Of a stretch of 64,000 bases of DNA, positions 58,526-64,000 are shown one piece after another. Below the pieces are notes generated by a model, which worked only from the letters and a program-made list of their open reading frames with translations, searched no databases and was not told where the DNA came from. A program made the translations under genes and the position numbers. The stretch spans positions 1-64,000 of the forward strand of contig JBDOIE010000110.1 of assembly GCA_041082245.1 (NCBI GenBank), given 5' to 3'. Origin of the DNA: DAOTVY01 sp041082245 (lineage in GTDB: Bacteria > Chloroflexota > Chloroflexia > DTKN01). Position 1 is the first letter of the stretch; each line of letters begins with the position of its first letter.

Positions 58526-59794
58526 ATGCGCTGCCGAGTCTGGGTCGCGATCTTGTTGTTGTTCGCCGTCGCCTGTGGGCGCGGCCCTACGCCGGCTCCT
58601 TCCCCCTCGTCCTCGCCGGCGTCGCCATCCCCTGCTCCGGCTACCCCCCGTGGCGAAAAGGCAGTGCTCACCGTATGGCATTCGTGGGAACCGTCGGAAG
58701 AAGCGATCGTGCGCACCTTGCTCGAGGACTACCGGTCGCTAAAGCCTGACGTCACGGTCCGCCTGCGCCGCGTTCCTGTGGATCGCATCCTGAGCGAGTA
58801 CCAGGAGGCGGTGCTGGCGGGCGAAGGTCCGGACCTGCTGATCGGGCGCAGTTCCTGGATCGGGTACCTGGCCGACGGTCACACGATCGTGTCGCTGGAG
58901 AGCCTCCTCGAAAACGGCTTCTGGGACGCTTACTATCCGTTTGCCGTGGAGGGCGTACGCTACAACGGCGAACGGTACGGCGTCCCTTTTGCCTGCGAGA
59001 CGGTGGCCCTGTACTACAACAAAGCCTTCGTTCTCGATCCGCCCACGAGCACGAACCGCTTGCTCGAGCTTGCGGCCGTCTGGCAGGGGGAAGAGCAGGC
59101 CGGATTGGCTTTCCCGCTTAGCTTCTACAACACGATCGGCTACCTCTACGCCTTCGGAGGACAGCTCTTCGACGAGCAGGGCAACTCGCTCCTCGACACC
59201 CCCGAGACGAGGGCGTGGCTCTTCTGGCTCTATCAGGTCAAGACTTCGCCGGGCGTGGTGGCAACGGACAACTACAGCGATGCGGACGCGCGCTTCAAGG
59301 CCGGGCGCGTGGCGATGACCGTAAACGGCTCCTGGGCGCTCTCGGACTATGTCCAGGCACTAGGGGAAGGCAAACTGGGTGTGGCGCGGCTCCCAATGGT
59401 GTCCTCTACCCGGGCGTGGCCGACCCCCTTCGTTGGCTGCCAGGTCCTTCTGGTGAACCCGGCAACCCTGCCGAGCCATCCGAAGACCACGCTCGACCTC
59501 TTGCGCTTCCTCGGCGGGCCCGTCTTTCAGCGGCTCCTGGTGGCCCGTTCCCGCACCATCCCGACCTGGAAGGAGATCGACCTTTCCGGCGATCCCTTGC
59601 TGAAGGCCTTCCTGGAGCAAGCTCAGGCCGGCCGGCCGAGGCCGACCGGCGGTCGTCTGGAAGTGTACTGGGACGCGACGGAGGCCCTTATCTACAACGT
59701 CACTACCCGCCGCGTGCCGGTGGATGTGGCACTCGAAGAAACGCGTCGCCAGCTGGAGAAGGCGCTGGCGGAGCCGGAGGGAAGCGCCCCCTGA
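58526..59794 (+). CDS. Extracellular solute-binding lipoprotein, family 1 (sugar type)
   Basis: The 422-residue protein has a short signal peptide with lipobox FAVACG (Cys17), a Pro/Ser linker and then a large binding domain of the MalE type. It opens KAVLTVWHSWEPSEEAIV and contains GVPFACETVALYYNKAF and RFKAGRVAMTVNGSWAL. The ligand is probably a sugar, but no permease or ATPase genes are in the window. No Shine-Dalgarno site precedes the ATG, and the -10 ends 9 bases before it. Confidence 0.88.
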   Translation: MRCRVWVAILLLFAVACGRGPTPAPSPSSSPASPSPAPATPRGEKAVLTVWHSWEPSEEAIVRTLLEDYRSLKPDVTVRLRRVPVDRILSEYQEAVLAGEGPDLLIGRSSWIGYLADGHTIVSLESLLENGFWDAYYPFAVEGVRYNGERYGVPFACETVALYYNKAFVLDPPTSTNRLLELAAVWQGEEQAGLAFPLSFYNTIGYLYAFGGQLFDEQGNSLLDTPETRAWLFWLYQVKTSPGVVATDNYSDADARFKAGRVAMTVNGSWALSDYVQALGEGKLGVARLPMVSSTRAWPTPFVGCQVLLVNPATLPSHPKTTLDLLRFLGGPVFQRLLVARSRTIPTWKEIDLSGDPLLKAFLEQAQAGRPRPTGGRLEVYWDATEALIYNVTTRRVPVDVALEETRRQLEKALAEPEGSAP

Positions 59795-59806
59795 AGGGAC
59801 CGAAAA

Positions 59807-59841
59807 GGGCGGAACAACGCGCTTGTCACGTTGTCCCGCCC
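59807..59841. terminator. Hairpin between convergent binding-protein and grpE genes
   Basis: Arms GGGCGGAACAACG (59807-59819) and CGTTGTCCCGCCC (59829-59841) pair with one mismatch. It lies 12 bases after the binding-protein stop. The plus-strand tail is GGTGTTTCTG. It probably ends transcription from both sides. Confidence 0.6.
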
Positions 59842-59842
59842 G

Positions 59843-60016
59843 GTGTTTCTGTCGCTCTCCTTCGCAACTTGCCCCGCCCAACTTGCGGATCGTGTCCGCC
59901 AGGTCCACGCCCGTGAGCGCCTCCGCCGGCGCAGGCAACAGCGCGACGATCTGGGTGATGCTCTGGATGATCCGCCGAGCACCGATGCCGTCGCCCCGCC
60001 GGTGGCCCCGACGATC
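59843..60016 (-). pseudogene. Possible flotillin/SPFH C-terminal remnant after grpE
   Basis: Immediately after the grpE stop, the same minus-strand frame stays open for 58 codons. It encodes a protein-like end containing IIQSITQIVALLPAPAEALT, followed by GVDLADTIRKLGG. This resembles the final helix of bacterial flotillins. No start codon or ribosome site precedes it, and the natural stop is missing. It may be a degraded 3' end of a lost gene, or a coincidence. Confidence 0.35.
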
Positions 60017-60526
60017 TCAGCGCCGCACGATCACGCGGGCCGGCCGCAGCAACCGCCCACGGTAGCGGTAGCCCTTCTGGACCTGTTGCACGACCTTCCC
60101 GGCTTCCTCTCCGCCCTCCTCGACCACTCCTACCGCTTCGTGGAGTTGAGGATCGAAACGTTCCCCTTCCGCGGGGACTTCCTCCACTCCTTCTTTCTCC
60201 AGGAAACGGCGGAATTTCTCCCAGGTCGCCCGCAGCCCTTCGCGCAACCCGGGCTGTTCCTGGAAAGCGAGCGCCCGCTCCAGGTGGTCGCCCAGGGCGA
60301 GGAACTCGCGTAGCAGGCGGGCACGCTCTTCTTCTATCGCTTCCCGTGCCCGTTCCTGCATCCGCCTCCGAAAGTTCGCCATGTCCGCGAGCGCCCGCAG
60401 GTAGAGATCGCGGTAATCGGCTTCCGGCTGCGGGACTTCCGCCTCCGCCGGAGAAGCCGGCATAGCCTGCTCGACAGGTTCGGGGGACACCTGGGGCTCT
60501 TCTGCACCGGATACCGGAATGCGCAT
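60017..60526 (-). CDS. grpE: GrpE, nucleotide exchange factor of DnaK
   Basis: The 169-residue protein has an acidic disordered N-terminus, a long coiled coil (YRDLYLRALADMANFRRRM near residue 38) and the C-terminal beta wing. The signature block is FDPQLHEAVGVVEEGGEEAG followed by VQQVQKGYRYRGRLLRPARV. It releases ADP from DnaK. The order dnaK then grpE differs from the common grpE-dnaK order. A 22-bp palindrome separates the two genes. Confidence 0.95.
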   Translation of the reverse strand: MRIPVSGAEEPQVSPEPVEQAMPASPAEAEVPQPEADYRDLYLRALADMANFRRRMQERAREAIEEERARLLREFLALGDHLERALAFQEQPGLREGLRATWEKFRRFLEKEGVEEVPAEGERFDPQLHEAVGVVEEGGEEAGKVVQQVQKGYRYRGRLLRPARVIVRR

Positions 60527-60561
60527 CGCTCACCTCGCCGCGGGCGGCGCGCCGACACCGG

Positions 60562-60583
60562 GGGTGCCGGCGCGCCGGCACCC
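60562..60583. repeat. 22-base perfect palindrome between dnaK and grpE
   Basis: GGGTGCCGGC-GC-GCCGGCACCC is a perfect palindrome two bases past the dnaK stop. As RNA it would form a very stable hairpin. No T-run follows on the minus strand, so it may adjust the DnaK:GrpE ratio or protect the dnaK mRNA end. Confidence 0.6.
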
Positions 60584-60584
60584 G

Positions 60585-62468
60585 TTATACCTCTCGGAAT
60601 TCCCCTTCGACGGTATCCGGTCCGCTCTGTTGCGAGCGCCCGGTGTCTCCCGATGCCGCGCTGGCCGGCTGGCCGTAGATCTGGCTGGAAACACGGTAGA
60701 GCGTCTGCTGGAGTGCTTCCATATCGCGCCGGATGGCCGGCGTGTTCTGAGCCGCGATGCTCTCGCGCAGCGCTTTCACGCGCGTTTCGATCTCGCTCCG
60801 CACCGCAGGATCGAGCCGGCCGCCGGCCTCGCGGAGCGTACGCTCCGCGCTGTAGGCGAGTTGATCCGCCTGGTTGCGCAGCTCGACCTCCTCGCGCCGG
60901 CGCCGGTCCTCCTCAGCGTGTGCTTCCGCTTCGCGCACGAGCCGCTCGACCTCTTCCTTGCTCAGGTTCGTGGAAGCGGTGATCGTGATGCGCTGTTCGC
61001 GCCCGGTCGCCTGATCGCGCGCGGACACGTGCAGGATGCCGTTCGCGTCGATATCGAACGTGACCTCGATCTGCGGGACGCCACGCGGCGCGGGCGGAAT
61101 CCCCTCCAGGCGGAAGCGGCCCAGGGTGACGTTGTCCTCGGCCATCGGCCGCTCGCCCTGAAGGACGTGGATATCCACCGCTGTCTGGCCGTCCTCGGCC
61201 GTGGTAAAGATCTCGGTCTTGCGGGTCGGGATGGTCGTATTGCGCGGGATGAGCACCGTCATCACGCCGCCGAGCGTCTCCACGCCGAGCGAAAGCGGTG
61301 TGACATCGAGCAGGAGGACGTCCTTGACCTCGCCGCCCAGCACCCCGGCCTGAATGGCCGCCCCGACCGCCACCACCTCGTCCGGGTTCACGCCCTTATG
61401 GGGCTCCTTGCCGGTCAGTTCCCGCACGAGCGCCTGCACGGCCGGCATCCGTGTGGCACCGCCGACCAGGATCACTTCGTCCAGGTCCTCGGGCTTCAGG
61501 TGAGCATCCTGGAGCGCCTGGAAGAACGGCCCCTTCAGCCGTTCCGTGAGATCGGCGGTCAGCTGTTCAAAGCGCGCGCGGGTGAGGCGCATCTGCAGAT
61601 GCTTCGGTCCGGAGGCGTCTGCCGTGATGAAGGGGAGGTTGATTTCGGTCTCCAGGAGCGTGGAGAGCTCGATCTTGGCCTTCTCCGCTGCTTCCTTCAG
61701 CCGCTGGAGCGCCATCCGGTCCTGGGAAAGGTCGATCCCCGTCTCCTTGCGGAACTCCTCCACCAGCCAGTTGATGATGCGCTGGTCATAGTCGTCGCCT
61801 CCCAGGTGCGTATCGCCACTCGTAGCCTTCACTTCAAAGACGCCGTCGCCGACCTCAAGGATCGAGACGTCGAACGTGCCGCCGCCCAGGTCGAACACGA
61901 GGATCGTCTCGTCCTTCTTCTTGTCCAGGCCGTAGGCGAGGGCGGAGGCGGTGGGCTCGTTGATGATGCGCAGCACCTCCAGGCCGGCGATGCGGCCGGC
62001 GTCTTTGGTGGCCTGGCGCTGGCTGTCGTTGAAGTAGGCAGGGACGGTGATAACGGCCTTGGTGACCGGCTCGCCCAGGTAGGCCTCGGCGTCCTGCTTC
62101 AGTTTCTGCAGGATCATCGCCGAGATCTCCTGCGGCGTGAACTCGCGGCCGGCAGCAGGGATATAGACGCGCGCATCGCCCCGGCTACCCCGTACCACCC
62201 GGTAGGGCACCATCTCCCGCTCACGGGCCACCTCATCGTACGAGCGCCCTATGAAGCGCTTGATGGAGAAGACGGTGTTCTCCGGGTTCGTAATCGCCTG
62301 GCGGCGTGCGAGCTGTCCGACGAGCCGCTCTCCGTTCTTTGTAAATGCCACAACCGAAGGCGTGAGCCGGCTTCCTTCCGCGTTCGGAATCACGGTGACC
62401 TCGCCGCCCTCGAGTACAGCGATCACCGAGTTGGTCGTACCCAGGTCAATGCCAACGATCTTTCCCAT
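60585..62468 (-). CDS. dnaK: Chaperone protein DnaK (Hsp70)
   Basis: The 627-residue chaperone has the ATPase N-terminus GIDLGTTNSVIAVLEGG at residues 5-21, VFDLGGGTFDVSILEVGDG near residue 190 and ILVGGATRMPAVQ near 330. The substrate-binding part follows (LLLDVTPLSLGVETLGG). The C-terminus ends in the short EGEFREV tail. The ATG 62468 follows GGAGGTGGTTGCG. No dnaJ or hrcA is adjacent, and no CIRCE element is seen in the upstream gap. Confidence 0.97.
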   Translation of the reverse strand: MGKIVGIDLGTTNSVIAVLEGGEVTVIPNAEGSRLTPSVVAFTKNGERLVGQLARRQAITNPENTVFSIKRFIGRSYDEVAREREMVPYRVVRGSRGDARVYIPAAGREFTPQEISAMILQKLKQDAEAYLGEPVTKAVITVPAYFNDSQRQATKDAGRIAGLEVLRIINEPTASALAYGLDKKKDETILVFDLGGGTFDVSILEVGDGVFEVKATSGDTHLGGDDYDQRIINWLVEEFRKETGIDLSQDRMALQRLKEAAEKAKIELSTLLETEINLPFITADASGPKHLQMRLTRARFEQLTADLTERLKGPFFQALQDAHLKPEDLDEVILVGGATRMPAVQALVRELTGKEPHKGVNPDEVVAVGAAIQAGVLGGEVKDVLLLDVTPLSLGVETLGGVMTVLIPRNTTIPTRKTEIFTTAEDGQTAVDIHVLQGERPMAEDNVTLGRFRLEGIPPAPRGVPQIEVTFDIDANGILHVSARDQATGREQRITITASTNLSKEEVERLVREAEAHAEEDRRRREEVELRNQADQLAYSAERTLREAGGRLDPAVRSEIETRVKALRESIAAQNTPAIRRDMEALQQTLYRVSSQIYGQPASAASGDTGRSQQSGPDTVEGEFREV

Positions 62469-62563
62469 CGCAACCACCTCCAAAGGTTAGGTTCGCAGGT
62501 ATCCTAAGGCCGGGGCATTAGAGTTTTGCTAGAAAAGCGTTGGCAGGCCGTTGGTGGGCACAT

Positions 62564-62592
62564 TTGACGCTCGCGCCGCTTCCGGTTATACT
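62564..62592 (+). promoter_or_regulatory. Promoter of the MoaD-like / aminotransferase genes
   Basis: -35 TTGACG (62564-62569), a 17-base spacer and -10 TATACT (62587-62592). It diverges from dnaK and gives a leader of about 60 bases before the ATG at 62660. Confidence 0.82.
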
Positions 62593-62659
62593 GGGCCTGC
62601 CCGGGCGGAGCCGTTCGGTTCTGGGAAGAAAAAGGTCGTGTACCGAGAGCGGGAGAGCG

Positions 62660-62893
62660 ATGTCTGGCGTGCGTGTGATTCCTGTGGGGATGTTGCGCCA
62701 GTACGTGGGGGGGCAGGAGGCCCTATGGCTGGAGGGGTGGGCCGGCCGAACCGTCCGCGAAATGCTGGACGCGCTCGGCATTCCTTCGGCCGTAGTGGGC
62801 GGGGTCTTTGCCGGCAATACGCTGGTGCAGAAGGATTACCGCCTGCAGGAGGGAGACGAGATCCGGTTGATCGCACTCCTGGGCGGCGGATAG
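62660..62893 (+). CDS. MoaD/ThiS family ubiquitin-like sulfur carrier
   Basis: The 77-residue protein ends LIALLGGG, with the C-terminal Gly-Gly used for thiocarboxylation and sulfur transfer. The middle has the beta-grasp pattern FAGNTLVQKDYRLQEGDEI. Whether it serves molybdopterin, thiamine or tungsten-cofactor synthesis is not readable. The ATG follows GGGAGAGCG. The aminotransferase starts 41 bases downstream. Confidence 0.85.
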   Translation: MSGVRVIPVGMLRQYVGGQEALWLEGWAGRTVREMLDALGIPSAVVGGVFAGNTLVQKDYRLQEGDEIRLIALLGGG

Positions 62894-62934
62894 GGGCATG
62901 GGGGCCCCGGAAAGAACTCAGAGAGGAGGAAACG

Positions 62935-64000
62935 ATGCGACTTGCTGAACGGATGAACCGTCTGGGCACCGAGACCGCCTTCGAAGTGCTCGTGCGCGCC
63001 CGAGCCCTGGAAGCAAAGGGACGGGAGGTCATCCACCTGGAGATCGGGGAACCGGACTTTGATACGCCGCCTAACATCATCGCCGCGGCGGAACGGGCCC
63101 TGCGGTCGGGGCACACCCACTATACTCCATCGGCCGGGATCCCGGAACTGCGCCAGGCGGTGGCAGAAGAGGTCTCCCGTACCCGCCGCATCCCGGTCAA
63201 GCCGGAAAACGTGGTCATCGTTCCGGGCGGAAAGCCGATCATCTTCTTCACGATGCTCGCGCTCGTGGAGGAAGGGGATGAGGTCGTCTACCCCAACCCC
63301 GGCTTTCCGATCTATGAATCGATGATCCAATTCCTCGGAGCGCGGCCCGTTCCGATCCCGTTGCTCGAGGAGAACGACTTTGCCTTCGATCTGGACGTGC
63401 TGCGGCGCAGCATCGGCCCCCGCACGAAGCTCGTGATCATCAACTCGCCCCATAACCCCACGGGCGGGGTGCTCAGCGAAGCGGACCTGAAGGAAATCGC
63501 GGAGCTCGTGCAGCGGTACGACTGTTACGTGCTTTCGGACGAGATTTACTCCCGCACCCTGTACGAAGGCAAGTTCGTCAGCATCGCTTCGCTCCCTGGC
63601 ATGCAGGAGCGCACGATCATCCTGGACGGCTTTTCCAAGACCTACGCGATGACCGGCTGGCGGCTCGGGTACGGCGTGATGCCGGAGGCGCTCGCGGCGG
63701 CCGAGGCGCGGCTGATGACGAACAGCAATTCGTGCACGGCAGCTTTTACCCAGATAGCGGGGATCGAGGCGCTGCGCGGACCCCAGGACGAGTCGTACCG
63801 GATGGTGGAGGAGTTCCGCCGCCGGCGCGACGTCATCGTCGAGGGGCTGAACGCGATCCCGGGCGTTTCCTGTCGGAAGCCGGCCGGTGCGTTCTACGTT
63901 TTCCCCAACGTCAAGTCGTTTGGGCGTCCGTCGAAGGAGATCGCCGACTACCTGCTCGAGGAGGCCGGGGTAGCAGTCCTCTCCGGCACCGCCTTCGGCG
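62935..64000 (+). CDS. PLP-dependent class I/II aminotransferase, 3' end cut by window
   Basis: 355 residues are visible. The protein has GEPDFDTPPNIIAAAERALR near residue 38, HYTPSAGIPELRQAV near 62, NSPHNPTGG near 173, and the PLP Lys235 in FSKTYAMTGWRLGY. This matches aspartate-type aminotransferases (group I gamma). The exact amino acid cannot be predicted. The ATG is preceded by GAGAGGAGGAAACG. The gene runs off the right edge, with GVAVLSGTAFG close to the C-terminus. Confidence 0.93.
   Translation, partial: MRLAERMNRLGTETAFEVLVRARALEAKGREVIHLEIGEPDFDTPPNIIAAAERALRSGHTHYTPSAGIPELRQAVAEEVSRTRRIPVKPENVVIVPGGKPIIFFTMLALVEEGDEVVYPNPGFPIYESMIQFLGARPVPIPLLEENDFAFDLDVLRRSIGPRTKLVIINSPHNPTGGVLSEADLKEIAELVQRYDCYVLSDEIYSRTLYEGKFVSIASLPGMQERTIILDGFSKTYAMTGWRLGYGVMPEALAAAEARLMTNSNSCTAAFTQIAGIEALRGPQDESYRMVEEFRRRRDVIVEGLNAIPGVSCRKPAGAFYVFPNVKSFGRPSKEIADYLLEEAGVAVLSGTAFG

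Noticed and set aside
60519..62507. 662-residue open frame on the plus strand
   Set aside because: It is antisense to dnaK and only reflects the codon structure of that gene.
62490..62560. CIRCE-like CTAGCAAAACTC before dnaK
   Set aside because: Only a poor half-site is present and the second half is missing.
1..64000. CRISPR arrays, insertion sequences, tRNA or rRNA genes
   Set aside because: No regularly spaced direct repeats, transposase motifs or RNA-gene signatures were found by reading. A covariance-model scan would be needed to be certain for tRNAs.

Overview
The window is GC-rich, densely coding bacterial DNA with short gaps, many stop/start overlaps of the ATGA type and many GTG starts. 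The gene set suggests an anaerobic or facultative, probably thermophilic member of the Chloroflexota. Supporting signs are a short archaeal-type prolyl-tRNA synthetase, multi-GAF histidine kinase, HdrABC-type modules, ADP-forming acetyl-CoA synthetase, MttB-type methyltransferases and an LPXTG-like tail. This is an inference from gene content, not a computed classification. No rRNA, tRNA, CRISPR array or insertion sequence was recognised.

Layout. 0-6 kb: a lipoprotein, a probable trans-3-hydroxyproline dehydratase, an HhH-GPD DNA glycosylase, and a cobalamin-riboswitch-controlled operon. That operon encodes a surface alpha/alpha-barrel protein, a cobalamin adenosyltransferase and a membrane-tethered Cys-rich protein, and it resembles a bacterial transcobalamin system. 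6-16 kb: the rplU-rpmA-rpmE operon, thymidine kinase, DUF2227, proS, an ASCH protein, a FemAB-like protein, and the minus-strand polA / PIG-L deacetylase / UPF0104 operon. 16-22 kb: a decayed nucleotidyltransferase pair, a NERD protein, an SsuABC-type ABC transporter, an SDR and a C_GCAxxG_C_C protein. 22-30.5 kb (minus): a corrinoid methyltransferase cluster (MttC-, MttB- and UroD-like) with an amidohydrolase and an oligopeptide-type ABC transporter. 30.7-36.6 kb (plus): ADP-forming acetyl-CoA synthetase, a BioD-DRTGG protein, selA and a TPR/Cys-rich protein. 36.6-38.5 kb (minus): an FtsK-like operon whose promoter carries a LexA box.

39.2-58.3 kb (minus): one long operon that runs from fumarase alpha/beta through HdrC, HdrB and two HdrA halves to a 1,379-residue sensor kinase. 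It continues with a 1,490-residue HdrA-GltD-HdrA fusion, a CBS-ACT protein, MvhD, an FrhB-like ferredoxin protein and a soluble fumarate-reductase-like FeS protein and flavoprotein. The gene set suggests a cytosolic flavin-based bifurcating or confurcating complex joined to fumarate/succinate chemistry, with fumarase linking it to malate. Its promoter has a possible FNR/CRP-family site at about -42. 58.5-64 kb: a sugar-type binding lipoprotein, dnaK-grpE, a MoaD/ThiS-like protein and an aminotransferase cut by the window edge.

Shared themes are cobalamin use (B12 capture and adenosylation feeding corrinoid methyltransferases), C1 or N-methyl compound catabolism, energy conservation at acetyl-CoA, and fumarate-linked electron flow.
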